Below, one piece after another: positions 9,409 through 18,623 of a DNA stretch of 64,000 nt. The stretch covers positions 3,285,001 to 3,349,000 of the forward strand of contig NZ_CP047656.1 of assembly GCF_009906955.1 (NCBI RefSeq). The letters run 5' to 3'. Below the pieces are notes generated by a model. It did not search any database. It worked only from the letters and a program-made list of their open reading frames with translations, and had not been told where the DNA came from. The stretch comes from Paraglaciecola mesophila (GTDB taxonomy: Bacteria > Pseudomonadota > Gammaproteobacteria > Enterobacterales > Alteromonadaceae). Each line of letters opens with the position of its first letter. Positions within the stretch are counted from its first letter, which is position 1. The position numbers and the translations under genes are program-made.

Positions 9409-9960
9409 ATGTTGTCAAAACCGTTAAAGCAGGCATTGGTTTGTGCAGGGCTAATCATATGGGTTATGGTGGTTATTGGTGGGCTTGCATATTCAGGCTT
9501 ACAACGTCAGGTGGAGTTCGATCCTGAACAAAAATTTGCTTTGGCCGCTATGAGTGCTGACTTTGCCTCTAGTGTCACCAGTATGATGGCGCAGCAATAT
9601 CCCTCTTTAAGCAAAACCGTTATTCACATTCAACAAGCAGGATGTCATTGTAATTTTTCCAATGATATACATGTTGATCGTCTTGATTATACATTAGGCC
9701 ACTCGGGCTATCGCTCACTTCATGTTGCCCCTAGCGGCATTCCTGATGAGGTTATTTTACCCTCGCTACCGGCGATTATGGTCTTCGACGAGCAAGGCCA
9801 GTTAGGGTATTTTGGCCCTTATTCATCTGGTTATTTTTGCTCCGCAGACACTGCAATCGTTGATCGATTTCTTGACAATATTCTTGCCGATAAACATGTT
9901 GGTAGCGCTGTGGTCAGTGAAGGTTATGGCTGTTATTGTGCGAACAAAAATGCGGCCTAG
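9409..9960 (+). CDS. Membrane-anchored cysteine-rich protein, possibly DUF6436-like
   Basis: This 183-residue protein has one N-terminal membrane helix (about residues 8-30) and a predicted extracytoplasmic domain. The domain contains a CHC pair (GCHCNF), a lone Cys in SGYFCSAD, and a terminal CYC pair. The segment ILPSLPAIMVFDEQGQLGYFGPYSSG resembles the core strand-loop of thioredoxin-like folds. I associate it with DUF6436, but that is recollection. It lies between two paralogous chemoreceptors in the same direction (34 bases after the first), suggesting a redox or metal-related accessory role in sensing. That role is inference. The true start could vary slightly. Confidence 0.65.
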   Translation: MLSKPLKQALVCAGLIIWVMVVIGGLAYSGLQRQVEFDPEQKFALAAMSADFASSVTSMMAQQYPSLSKTVIHIQQAGCHCNFSNDIHVDRLDYTLGHSGYRSLHVAPSGIPDEVILPSLPAIMVFDEQGQLGYFGPYSSGYFCSADTAIVDRFLDNILADKHVGSAVVSEGYGCYCANKNAA

Positions 9961-10099
9961 TAAATGCGTTAATAGCCTATAGCCAGTTAAAACGAACAAG
10001 CGCATACTATTTAAAAAGCGCTTTACACAACTTACTTCACTATCCTTTATTTCTTGTGGTGCTTACGCTGTTCACAGCGCAAGACTTTGGAGACAAATC

Positions 10100-11596
10100 A
10101 TGCCATCCCCTCATTATTCGTGGATCACTAGTGCAAATAAAAATATGCAATTTACCTTCATTGCGCTCACTGTTATTAGCTTAGCTTTAGCTAATTTTAA
10201 TCAAACTTGGTTAGAGGCAATATTGATAGGTGGTTCCACGAGTGCGATATGCTTAACCTTTATTAATTGCAAACCTCAGTCGCGCTTGACTCAACATGTA
10301 GTCGCCATTGGTTTAATGCTTTTCACTGCTCTGCAGATCCATCAAATGCATGGGCTACTAGAGATGCACTTCGGCATCTTTGTACTGCTTTCTTTCTTGG
10401 CTTATTATCGAAACTGGCGCCTATATATCACCGCGATAACAGTAGTGGTGGTTCATCACCTGACATTCTTCTTTATGCAATCTGAAGGAATAGGCGTATA
10501 TGTACTGGCTGACGGAGGCTTGCTGTTTTATTTGATCATCGTACATGCGGTTTATGCATTGGTGCAGGCATTGATGCTTGCACGAATGGCCAAAAGCAAT
10601 CAAGTGGAGTCGCTTTCAGCAGCAACGCTGACCAGCAGTATCGAAAAAATGATGGGTGACAGAGCGGCAATCGACCTAAAAGTGAGGGCGGATCACACAC
10701 TAAACGCCGACTCGGTACTGGCATTTAATAATTTACTGAGTCTATTCGACAGCCTGATTACTGATATGCGTAGTGCGGCAGAACAAATTGATCATACGAC
10801 CGCGATCACTAAGCAAAATAGCACCGAACTACATGGTATTAAGCAAAGTAGCATGAAAGAAGTAGATGATATCGAAACGGCTTCTAATCAACTATCTCTG
10901 TCTTCACGTACTATGAACGAAGATACGAGCCGAGTGCAACATGAGTCTAATCAGGCCCAAGATAATGCCCGACAAGCAGAAAAAACAGTCGATAAAACCA
11001 AAGAAGATGTGATTAATTTAGGAGTTAAACTGGGTGAAACCAACGAAAACGTGCATACCCTTGCGGATAATTGTCAGAGTATTTCACACGTGCTCGAGAC
11101 CATAAAGTCGATAGCAGATCAAACTAACTTATTAGCACTGAACGCGGCAATTGAAGCGGCTAGAGCCGGAGAACATGGTCGTGGTTTTGCTGTGGTGGCC
11201 GATGAGGTGAGAACGTTAGCATCTCGAACCAAAAAGAGTACGGAAGAAGTAAACCTGATTATTGATAACTTATTGAGCTCGTCAAAATTATCCAGCGATT
11301 CCATGGCTGATTGCTTAGCACTAAGTGAAACTGCAAATACAGGTACGCAAAAAGCCGGAGAGCTTATGGGCAAAGTCCAGCACAATATTCTTCAGGTTAC
11401 ACAAGCGGTAAACGTGATGACGGATTCTTGTGCACAACAAATACGTAATAGCGATGCGATTCAAAACGCGACTACACGATTGAAATCGATCAATCATGAT
11501 GAACTTTCAAAGATAGCTGCAATGGACCATGAAGCTAGCTTGCTCTCAGGAAAAACCAAAGAGCTCAATGTGCAGTTGTCGCAATTTTCTGTTTAG
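10100..11596 (+). CDS. Methyl-accepting chemotaxis protein, paralogue of the 7878 gene
   Basis: At 498 residues it has the same length and plan as the receptor at 7878-9374. A polytopic N-terminal membrane sensor carries the same histidine motifs ([23 protein letters not shown]) and is followed by an MCP signalling domain with the identical tip region. The membrane part is strongly conserved between the copies, while the region from about 180 to 300 is more divergent. This is consistent with an old tandem duplication and specialisation. The ATG start follows a GGAG ribosome site. The cytoplasmic domain lacks an obvious CheB/CheR-tethering pentapeptide at the C-terminus (it ends SQFSV). Confidence 0.9.
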   Translation: MPSPHYSWITSANKNMQFTFIALTVISLALANFNQTWLEAILIGGSTSAICLTFINCKPQSRLTQHVVAIGLMLFTALQIHQMHGLLEMHFGIFVLLSFLAYYRNWRLYITAITVVVVHHLTFFFMQSEGIGVYVLADGGLLFYLIIVHAVYALVQALMLARMAKSNQVESLSAATLTSSIEKMMGDRAAIDLKVRADHTLNADSVLAFNNLLSLFDSLITDMRSAAEQIDHTTAITKQNSTELHGIKQSSMKEVDDIETASNQLSLSSRTMNEDTSRVQHESNQAQDNARQAEKTVDKTKEDVINLGVKLGETNENVHTLADNCQSISHVLETIKSIADQTNLLALNAAIEAARAGEHGRGFAVVADEVRTLASRTKKSTEEVNLIIDNLLSSSKLSSDSMADCLALSETANTGTQKAGELMGKVQHNILQVTQAVNVMTDSCAQQIRNSDAIQNATTRLKSINHDELSKIAAMDHEASLLSGKTKELNVQLSQFSV

Positions 11597-11650
11597 CGAC
11601 TAGTGTGGCGCAGAAAAAGCGCCTCTAAATCAAAAAACACCCCTTGGGCT

Positions 11651-11675
11651 AAGTGCTTCAAAGCGCTTTATTTGT
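11651..11675 (+). terminator. Weak candidate terminator after the second chemoreceptor
   Basis: AAGTGC pairs with GCGCTT (one G-T wobble) across a six-base loop, followed by a T-rich stretch. It is short, so confidence is low. Confidence 0.35.
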
Positions 11676-11804
11676 TGATAAAATAAGCAACATACCTCGA
11701 CATATTGTCTGGGTTTCTTTATAGTGCGCCGCGCTAAGCCTGAACGGCATTAGTCTGACTCCCTCTTTATTTGACATACTGACACCATTCCTAGGAATTT
11801 TCTT

Positions 11805-13409
11805 TTGATATCTACCGCAAACATCACCATGCAATTTGGCGCTGAGCCTTTATTTGAAAACATTTCGGCCAAATTTGGTCAAGGTAATCGTTATGGCCTG
11901 ATTGGGGCTAACGGCTGCGGCAAATCGACCTTTATGAAAATTCTAAGTGGTGATTTGCAACCTTCGTCGGGGAATGTGTCTATTACGCCTGGCGACAAAC
12001 TGGGTATTTTGAGTCAAAACCAGTTTGCTTTTGAGCAATACAGTGTTGTTGACGCAGTCATAATGGGTGACACAGCGCTGTGGAAAGTGAAGCAACAGCG
12101 CGACGAAATTTACGCTAAAGCCGAAATGTCAGAAGAAGACGGCATGTTAGTCGCGCAGCTTGAAACCGACTTTGCTGAAATGGACGGATACACAGCCGAA
12201 GCGCGCGCTGGCGATATATTACTAGAAGCCGGTATTGCGGAGCATTACCACTATGGCTTAATGAGCCAAGTGGCACCAGGCTGGAAGCTACGTGTGTTAT
12301 TGGCGCAAGCGTTGTTTTCAAACCCTGATATTTTGCTGCTTGATGAGCCGACCAACAACTTGGATATTTACACCATCTCTTGGTTAGCAGATGTACTGAA
12401 TCAACGTAAGTGCACCATGATTATCATTTCTCACGATCGCCATTTCTTGAATTCGGTGTGTACGCACATGGCTGACATCGATTATGGTGAGTTACGTATC
12501 TATCCAGGGAATTATGAAGCCTTTATTGAAGCATCGTCTTTAATTCAAGAACAATTGTTAACCAGCAATGCCAAGAAAACTGCTGAAATGGAAGACTTGC
12601 AAGGTTTTGTGGCACGTTTTTCTGCTAATGCCTCAAAAGCTAAGCAAGCCAGCTCGCGGGCAAAACGCCTTGAAAAAATTCAATTAGACGAGGTGAAATC
12701 TTCTAGTCGTCGCACCCCATCGATTACTCTAAAGCAGCATCGTAAATTGCATCGCCAAGCACTGATCTTAGAAAACTTTGGTCACGGCTTTGACGGGCAG
12801 TCTTTGTTCAGCGGGGGGGAATTGATTTTAGAAGCGGGCGCACGTTTAGCTATTACCGGCGAAAACGGTGTGGGCAAAACCACTTTCTTACGTTGCCTAG
12901 TGAATGAGCTTGAACTCAACGAAGGCACCATAAAATGGTCAGAGAACGCTGTGATTGGTTATTGTCCACAAGATAGCTCCGCAGATTTTGCTATGGATAT
13001 CACCTTGTTCGACTGGATGTCACAGTGGCGAACGCCTAAACACGACGACTTGGCCGTTCGCGCCATGCTAGGACGACTGTTATTCAGTGCGGATGACTTC
13101 AACAAAAAAGTGAACGTGTGCTCTGGTGGCGAAAAGAATCGTTTGCTATTTGGTAAACTGATGATGTCTGATATTAATGTGTTGATCATGGATGAGCCAA
13201 CTAACCATATGGACATGGAGGCTATCGAAGCGTTAAACAGCGCCCTTAAAAAGTTTGACGGAACGCTGATTTTCGTCAGTCACGATCGCGAGTTTGTATC
13301 GTCTTTAGCCACGCGTGTGATTGAAATAAAAGATCAAGAAGTGATTAACTTCCAAGGTACTTACGATGAGTATTTTGCAAGTCGCAAAGAGGCGAGCGTG
13401 GCAGCTTAG
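11805..13409 (+). CDS. ybiT: ABC-F family ATPase YbiT
   Basis: This soluble protein has two ABC ATPase domains and no membrane part; ABC-F proteins act on the ribosome. Its 534 residues follow E. coli YbiT closely from the start ([15 protein letters not shown]). Walker A motifs are GANGCGKST (first) and GENGVGKTT (second), and Walker B motifs are [11 protein letters not shown] and [11 protein letters not shown]. The first signature motif is the degenerate VAPGWKLR characteristic of this subgroup, and the second is CSGGEKNR. The inter-domain linker near 240-320 is basic and helical. The start is TTG at 11805 with AGGA eight bases upstream, matching the E. coli N-terminus. It is convergent with the mini-kinase gene downstream. 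Confidence 0.93.
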   Translation: MISTANITMQFGAEPLFENISAKFGQGNRYGLIGANGCGKSTFMKILSGDLQPSSGNVSITPGDKLGILSQNQFAFEQYSVVDAVIMGDTALWKVKQQRDEIYAKAEMSEEDGMLVAQLETDFAEMDGYTAEARAGDILLEAGIAEHYHYGLMSQVAPGWKLRVLLAQALFSNPDILLLDEPTNNLDIYTISWLADVLNQRKCTMIIISHDRHFLNSVCTHMADIDYGELRIYPGNYEAFIEASSLIQEQLLTSNAKKTAEMEDLQGFVARFSANASKAKQASSRAKRLEKIQLDEVKSSSRRTPSITLKQHRKLHRQALILENFGHGFDGQSLFSGGELILEAGARLAITGENGVGKTTFLRCLVNELELNEGTIKWSENAVIGYCPQDSSADFAMDITLFDWMSQWRTPKHDDLAVRAMLGRLLFSADDFNKKVNVCSGGEKNRLLFGKLMMSDINVLIMDEPTNHMDMEAIEALNSALKKFDGTLIFVSHDREFVSSLATRVIEIKDQEVINFQGTYDEYFASRKEASVAA

Positions 13410-13453
13410 CTGTTGTTCGCATTCGTAGACGAGCAGACAAATCTAATGTTTTT

Positions 13454-13675
13454 TCAAGGTCGCTCAGGAACAACCAAGTTACGAATTTTACCAAGCTCAG
13501 CGTCACACTGCCGGCATTGTTGCAAAATGACTGAAAAAGCGTTTTGTAGCTCTTTGTTGCTGGCGTGCCCTTCTAGCAGCATATTGCCTAACTCAGCATG
13601 CAACGCAATACTGTTCAGTGGGTTGCGTACATTGTGAATATGTTTTCGAATTTTTGTTGCTTCATCTTCATTCAT
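13454..13675 (-). CDS. Stand-alone histidine-kinase dimerisation (DHp/HisKA-like) mini-protein
   Basis: This protein of only 73 residues consists of one DHp-like helical hairpin. The first helix carries an H-box, HNVRNPLN, with candidate phospho-accepting His14. A second helix follows and there is no ATP-binding domain. The acidic residue that normally follows the histidine is Asn here. The ATG overlaps the last eight bases of the upstream REC-GGDEF gene (ATGAATGA), implying translational coupling. A paralogue with the same plan, also just after a response-regulator gene, lies at 46985-47218. It could be a histidine phosphotransfer protein, a phosphatase, or a decoy dimerisation partner for a kinase. 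The function is unproven. Confidence 0.75.
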   Translation of the reverse strand: MNEDEATKIRKHIHNVRNPLNSIALHAELGNMLLEGHASNKELQNAFSVILQQCRQCDAELGKIRNLVVPERP

Positions 13676-14711
13676 GTTGGGGTTCGTCCTTGATGGGGGT
13701 GGGAAGTTTAGGCACTTGATAATAATTCACCCGATTTTTACCGTCTCGTTTTGCTGCGTATAGCTGCCTATCCGCGAGTTTAATCAGTTCTTCTACCGAA
13801 ATATGCTCAGGGTATTCTTGTTTCGCTTCGTATACGGTTAAACCAATACTGATTGTTACCCTATCAGCGGCTGTGGCCCCTTGATGTTCAATATTTAAAG
13901 CGCGTACGGTTTGCAATAGCTTTTGAGCCATGACGAGGCCACCCTCTAAGTCCGTATCTGGCAACACCATGGCAAATTCTTCTCCGCCGTAACGGCCCAC
14001 AAAGTCGGACTCACGACGTCGTACAGATTGAATGGCATGCGCAACGCGCTTTAAACAGTCGTCTCCCTGCATATGCCCATACAAATCATTGTAGGGTTTA
14101 AAATCATCAATATCGATCATCATCAACGTCATACAGCGGCCGAAACGAATGGTCGAGGCGAATTGTTGCAATAAAACTGTATCCAATTGGCGACGATTTG
14201 CCACGCCGGTTAACCCATCCACACTGGATAAAATTTCCAATTGTTTACGGTAGTAAACCAGCTCCATATGATTACGTACTCGGGCCCGCAAAATGGTCAA
14301 ATTAACAGGCTTAGTGATGTAATCTACCGCGCCGAGTAATAGCCCATGTGCCTCATCGTCTGAGCTGTCCGATGCGGTTACGAATATAACCGGGATATGT
14401 GCAGTCAGTGGGTTTGATTTCAATTCAGTACAGGCTTCATAGCCGTGCATATCTGGCATATCTAAATCTAATAAAATTAAATCCACAGACTCTTGTTGAG
14501 CATGGGTTAAAGCATCTTTAGCATTGTCAAACAACACCACTTGATATTGATATTCGAAAAGGGCGTTCATCGCCTGTAAGTTACTTTGATAATCGTCAAC
14601 CACCATCAGGGTTTGCTTACGCAACTCGCTGTTGGCCACCGAAGTTCCAGAGGTTAGCGCTACTGCACTGGCATCGATTTCCTGATTCGGGCGTAGTTCA
14701 GATACGCTCAT
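13668..14711 (-). CDS. Response regulator with diguanylate cyclase output (REC-GGDEF)
   Basis: The 347-residue cytoplasmic protein has a receiver domain (about 30-150) with acidic pocket VVDDY, phospho-acceptor Asp82 in LILLDLDMPD, and the lysine in ITKPV. It is followed by a GGDEF domain with an intact GGEEF active site at 242-246. Five residues before it is RESD, matching the RxxD inhibitory c-di-GMP site, so product inhibition is expected. It should make c-di-GMP when phosphorylated. No sensor kinase is adjacent; instead the next gene is a mini DHp-only protein overlapping its stop codon. That protein is an obvious candidate phosphorelay partner (inference). Confidence 0.93.
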   Translation of the reverse strand: MSVSELRPNQEIDASAVALTSGTSVANSELRKQTLMVVDDYQSNLQAMNALFEYQYQVVLFDNAKDALTHAQQESVDLILLDLDMPDMHGYEACTELKSNPLTAHIPVIFVTASDSSDDEAHGLLLGAVDYITKPVNLTILRARVRNHMELVYYRKQLEILSSVDGLTGVANRRQLDTVLLQQFASTIRFGRCMTLMMIDIDDFKPYNDLYGHMQGDDCLKRVAHAIQSVRRRESDFVGRYGGEEFAMVLPDTDLEGGLVMAQKLLQTVRALNIEHQGATAADRVTISIGLTVYEAKQEYPEHISVEELIKLADRQLYAAKRDGKNRVNYYQVPKLPTPIKDEPQHE

Positions 14712-15027
14712 GGTGGCTTCCCCGTTTCTAAGTTTATAATTTGGTAAGTAAATCGTTCTATAAGCAGCTTAAGTGCCAACCTAGACAATAACGGATAACT
14801 TATTGATATTTTTTGTTTTTTAAACGGATAAATGTTACCAAATACGTTTAAATCGGCAGAATTTGTGCATTCTTGCGAAAGGAAATTGTAGTCTTTACAT
14901 ACTTCAAAAGGTAGAAACGGTAATTATGGGTAACTACATTATTCTTATTTTTCTTGAATTTTGTAATAATTATTTCTTTTGGCAGCACCGCTAATTTGCT
15001 AAGTTAAATAAAAAAGCGAGAAAAATT
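14712..15027. other. Divergent intergenic region, REC-GGDEF / LD-carboxypeptidase
   Basis: AT-rich, with no gene visible. It must contain both divergent promoters. A perfect ten-base palindrome, AATAATTATT, sits at 14965-14974, about 55 bases before the carboxypeptidase start. It resembles half-sites of the candidate RpiR operator but has different spacing. Confidence 0.35.
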
Positions 15028-16098
15028 ATGTTAGACCGTCGAACGTTATTGAAAACCTTTATTTCGTCTGCATTAGCCAGTGCCTTGTTACCTGTTGTAC
15101 CTATGACTGCGATAGCTGCGCCGGATACAGGGATCGGCGCTAATCTAATTCGTAAACCTAAACGTTTACGGGCCGGCCAAACGATTGGCCTCATCGCGCC
15201 AAGTAGCAATACCTGGGAAGATCAAGAAATTTACTTCGCCATAGACATTATTCGTTCGTTTGGTTTCAAAGTGAAAACGGCTAGCCACCTTTTTGATCGC
15301 ACAGCCTATCTGGCTGGGACCGACAAAGACAGAGCGAGCGATGTGAATAGCATGTTTGCTGATGATGAAGTCGATGCCATTTTCTGTTTACGAGGGGGAT
15401 ACGGCTCACCGCGTATATTGCCTTACTTAGATTATGATTTAATTCGCCAGCACCCTAAGGTGTTTCTTGGCTATAGTGATGTAACTGCTCTACTCAATGC
15501 GATTTATACTCGCAGTGGCGTTATGACGTTCCATGGACCTATTGCAAAACAGAGTTTCACTGAGTACACCTTGGGGGAATTCAAAAATGTACTGTTTAAT
15601 CCTGTTGATAGTATGGCGTTGGCAACACCGCCAGCGTTTGAACCCGCAGAAGGTCAAGCTGAAAAAGAAAATCGCTTAACGACGGTCACCAAAGGTAGCG
15701 CTTCTGGGGTGCTCATTGGTGGCAATTTGTCACTTATGGTTAAACTGGTGGGCAGTCCTTATGAGCCGGACTACACCGACAAGATCTTGTTTTTAGAAGA
15801 TGTAGAAGAAGCTCCGTATCGGATTGATGGCATGCTTACCCACCTTAAATTAGCCGGCAGGCTGGATAAAGTAGCGGGTATCGTTTTCGGTAAGTGTACT
15901 GATTGTGAACCGGGTAGCGGTCCTTCGTTTAGCGTAGAGCATGTGCTTAAAGACCGCTTGGGGGATTTAAATGTGCCTGTGTTAAGCGGCGTGATGATTG
16001 GTCATATTGACGATATGGCAACCATTCCGGTTGGCGCTATGGCTACCCTAGACGCCACGGGACAGAAGTTAACCCTAAACGAAGCCGCAGTGCTCTAA
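15028..16098 (+). CDS. S66-family LD-carboxypeptidase with Tat signal
   Basis: Members of peptidase family S66 remove the terminal D-alanine from murein tetrapeptides by cleaving the LD bond. The 356-residue protein has nucleophile Ser150 in LGYSDVTAL, a Glu in FLEDVEEAPYRID and a His in MIGHIDDMATIP, the Ser-Glu-His triad of the family. E. coli LdcA is cytoplasmic. This one begins MLDRRTLLK followed by a hydrophobic stretch and AIAAPD, a twin-arginine export signal, so it should act in the periplasm. It is the first gene of the peptidoglycan region and has its own terminator. Some S66 members cleave other substrates, but the neighbourhood favours muropeptides. Confidence 0.88.
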   Translation: MLDRRTLLKTFISSALASALLPVVPMTAIAAPDTGIGANLIRKPKRLRAGQTIGLIAPSSNTWEDQEIYFAIDIIRSFGFKVKTASHLFDRTAYLAGTDKDRASDVNSMFADDEVDAIFCLRGGYGSPRILPYLDYDLIRQHPKVFLGYSDVTALLNAIYTRSGVMTFHGPIAKQSFTEYTLGEFKNVLFNPVDSMALATPPAFEPAEGQAEKENRLTTVTKGSASGVLIGGNLSLMVKLVGSPYEPDYTDKILFLEDVEEAPYRIDGMLTHLKLAGRLDKVAGIVFGKCTDCEPGSGPSFSVEHVLKDRLGDLNVPVLSGVMIGHIDDMATIPVGAMATLDATGQKLTLNEAAVL

Positions 16099-16114
16099 TA
16101 CTGCGACTTTTTTT
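16086..16114 (+). terminator. Intrinsic terminator of the LD-carboxypeptidase gene
   Basis: CGCAGT pairs with ACTGCG across an eight-base loop that includes the stop codon, followed by AC and seven T. Confidence 0.75.
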
Positions 16115-16137
16115 CGTCTTTAGGTTGTTCTACTTAC

Positions 16138-17475
16138 TCAGCGCCAGTTGCGCAGTGTGTGGCCGTAAAATGCATAAAAAGCAATAATGAAGTAGCCTGG
16201 TAGCAGTATCCAATAAGCTTGTTGGCTGTTGCTAGCCCGAGCTAATTCTCCGTAAATGATCGGCATTAAGGCGCCGCCCGCTATTCCCATGATCAAAATA
16301 GCAGAACCTTTAGGGGTAAATTGGCCTAAATCAGCCAGAGCCAGAGGCCATAAAGTCGGCCATACCATGGCATTTGCCAAGCCCAACAGGGCAATGAGTG
16401 CCACACTATCTGGCACAGTTGTTATACCCGTCCAACCCCATATTATGGTGGCGATTAAAGTAGACTCATTTGATGACAGCAAGAGCAAAGTCGTTATCGC
16501 TAAGCCTGCCAGCGCACTCACGCGTAGGGCATTTTCCTGAGATATAAAACGCGGAATACATACTAAACCCAGCAAATAGCCTAATACCATAAAACCCATG
16601 GTGTATGAGGTAAGCGTAGTGGCGTTTGCTACCCCAATACTGGCACCGTAAAGTCCAATAGTGTCACCCGCGATCACCTCAACCCCTACGTAAAAGAATA
16701 AAGCAATTGCCCCAAGAACCAGCTGCGGAAACTGCCAAATGGTGCGCTTAACCTGTTGCGAAGCTGGCTTGTCTTGGGTGTGGTTATCAGTGCGCTCAGG
16801 CTCAATTAAGGCTAAATCTGGCAGAGAAATACGAGACAAGCCGCCAGCTAAGACAAGCAATGCTATGGCCATGCCGACGTACGGTGTAATCAACTGATGT
16901 GCCAGATTTTCGATTTGCACTTGTTGCTGTTCTGCAGGTAATTGATTAATTGCGGCAAGGTTAATGTCACTAAAGCCCCCAAGTACCCATGCGGTAAATA
17001 ACAAGGGGGCTAAGATTCCCGCCCCTTTGTTGAGTAACCCCATTATGGCAATACGCGCAGCGGCACTTTGGGTCGGTCCCACGTTCACCACATATGGATT
17101 GGCGGCCGTTTGTAAAATCGTTAAACCACTGCCAATTACAAACTGGGCCACAAGGAATATCCAGAACTCTTGTAGCAACGCAGCAGGAATAAAGCCAAGT
17201 AAACCAAGGGCGATGATACTTAGGCCAAGTACCATGGAAGATTGATAACCGACCCGCTCTAAAATCATTGCCATGGGTAGAGCCATCACTACATACGCAA
17301 AATAAAAACAAGAGGCAATCATCAGAGCTTGAGTTTCAGACAACTGACACACCACCTGCAAAAATGGAATAAGCGCGCCATTTAGCCAAGTAACAAAACC
17401 GAAGATAAAAAACAGCAGTGCAATAATACACATAGGTATCATGCTCGAGCGCGCGCCTGACGTTGAGTGTGTCAT
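16138..17475 (-). CDS. nagP: NagP-type N-acetylglucosamine permease (MFS, FHS family)
   Basis: This 445-residue inner-membrane protein has about 12 helices and belongs to the FHS branch of the major facilitator superfamily (fucose/glucose/galactose type). NagP of this family imports GlcNAc in Alteromonadales that lack a GlcNAc PTS. N-terminal FIFGFVTWLNGALIPFLQ and a central loop near residue 225 (Asp/Thr/Gln-rich) fit the family. It is the last gene of the minus-strand operon nagB-II, nagA, nagP, with 16 bases after nagA and an AAGGGA ribosome site before its ATG. The substrate assignment depends on operon context. Confidence 0.88.
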   Translation of the reverse strand: MTHSTSGARSSMIPMCIIALLFFIFGFVTWLNGALIPFLQVVCQLSETQALMIASCFYFAYVVMALPMAMILERVGYQSSMVLGLSIIALGLLGFIPAALLQEFWIFLVAQFVIGSGLTILQTAANPYVVNVGPTQSAAARIAIMGLLNKGAGILAPLLFTAWVLGGFSDINLAAINQLPAEQQQVQIENLAHQLITPYVGMAIALLVLAGGLSRISLPDLALIEPERTDNHTQDKPASQQVKRTIWQFPQLVLGAIALFFYVGVEVIAGDTIGLYGASIGVANATTLTSYTMGFMVLGYLLGLVCIPRFISQENALRVSALAGLAITTLLLLSSNESTLIATIIWGWTGITTVPDSVALIALLGLANAMVWPTLWPLALADLGQFTPKGSAILIMGIAGGALMPIIYGELARASNSQQAYWILLPGYFIIAFYAFYGHTLRNWR

Positions 17476-17491
17476 GGGGTATCCCTTTTTA

Positions 17492-18622
17492 TTATGTTCT
17501 TGTTATAAATTGCCCAGATTGGCACAACGCGGTGATGTTTAACTCGTCATCAAGGGCAACAAAATCCGCTCGTTTGCCGGGTGCAATATCACCGTGGGTG
17601 TCTTGTAAACCTAGATAATGGGCAGGCGTTGTGCTGGCCATAGCTATTGCGTCTTCTAGTGGTAGCTGAATGTCATTTACGGCGTTTTTGACGGCGCTGA
17701 GCATATCTAGATGAGAGCCCGCTAGTGTGCCGTCTTCCGTGGTTAATTTGTTCCCGACTCGGGTCACTTTTTGGCTGCCAAACATAAAACTGTCTTGGTC
17801 TGTACCGATTAAACCCATAGCATCAGTGACTAGCATCAATCTTTCTTTGCCTTTGATTTTCATCGCTATTTCACTGCAAATCGGATCTATATGATAATGA
17901 TCTAAAATTAAACCGGCATAGGTGTGAGGGGTATTGAGAGCTACCCCTACCATGCCCGGCGCGCGTGATTGCATGGCAGACATCGCATTAAATAAATGAG
18001 TGAAACCATCTGCACCTGCTTCAATCGCCTTGAGCACAGTATCCGCATCGGCATTTGAGTGACCTAAACACACCTTAACCCCACTTTGACTTAGGTGCTT
18101 GATGACATCAGGGCTAACATTCTCCGGCGCTAAAGTCACGATCACCTTGCCTAAATCTTGACGTAAATAGAGCGCCAACTCTTCATCGCTTATTGGGCGA
18201 ATAAAAGATTCATCATGAACGCCCTTTTTCGGCTTGCTTAAATGCGGCCCTTCAAAATGAACACCAAGGATCCCTTCTACTCTTTGGCTGATAGCATCGG
18301 CCATGACCTGTGCCGCATTTTGCATAACAGGTAATTCATCAGTGATAAGGGTGGGCATCAAGCCGGTGGTGCCGAACTTTCTGTGGGCTTGGCTTATTTT
18401 AGTTAAGCCCGCCACACTGGGAGCCTGATTGAACAATACACCGCCTCCACCGTTCACTTGCACATCAATAAAGCCAGGGACTAAAGATCCAGCGATGAAA
18501 TCTAGATGTGCGTCCTGTGAGGCTGTGGTGCTAATGCTGCGAATGATGCCTTGTTCAACGTGTATAGTTTGGTTATTTAACCAGCCATTTGAAGTGAGTA
18601 AGCGTTCACATTTAAACTGCAT
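17492..18622 (-). CDS. nagA: N-acetylglucosamine-6-phosphate deacetylase
   Basis: It removes acetate from GlcNAc-6-phosphate, giving glucosamine-6-phosphate. The 376-residue amidohydrolase fold shows LVPGFIDVQVNGGGG, the metal-binding HFEGPHL, the GHSNAD and THLFNAM histidine motifs, and the catalytic aspartate in LVTDAMGLIG. The ATG at 18620-18622 is one base after the nagB-II stop, so translation is tightly coupled. In this pathway it receives GlcNAc-6-P both from imported GlcNAc and from MurQ acting on MurNAc-6-P. It is a cytoplasmic enzyme of normal length, with nothing missing. Confidence 0.97.
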   Translation of the reverse strand: MQFKCERLLTSNGWLNNQTIHVEQGIIRSISTTASQDAHLDFIAGSLVPGFIDVQVNGGGGVLFNQAPSVAGLTKISQAHRKFGTTGLMPTLITDELPVMQNAAQVMADAISQRVEGILGVHFEGPHLSKPKKGVHDESFIRPISDEELALYLRQDLGKVIVTLAPENVSPDVIKHLSQSGVKVCLGHSNADADTVLKAIEAGADGFTHLFNAMSAMQSRAPGMVGVALNTPHTYAGLILDHYHIDPICSEIAMKIKGKERLMLVTDAMGLIGTDQDSFMFGSQKVTRVGNKLTTEDGTLAGSHLDMLSAVKNAVNDIQLPLEDAIAMASTTPAHYLGLQDTHGDIAPGKRADFVALDDELNITALCQSGQFITRT

Positions 18623-18623
18623 A

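Noticed and set aside
7878..11596. Chemoreceptor duplication as an assembly artefact or recent mobile duplication
   Set aside because: The copies differ throughout at nucleotide and protein level and are separated by an unrelated gene, so the duplication is old and real.
14965..14974. AATAATTATT palindrome before the LD-carboxypeptidase as another RpiR operator
   Set aside because: It lacks the two-base centre of the proposed operator and is short enough to occur by chance in AT-rich DNA; left as a note only.
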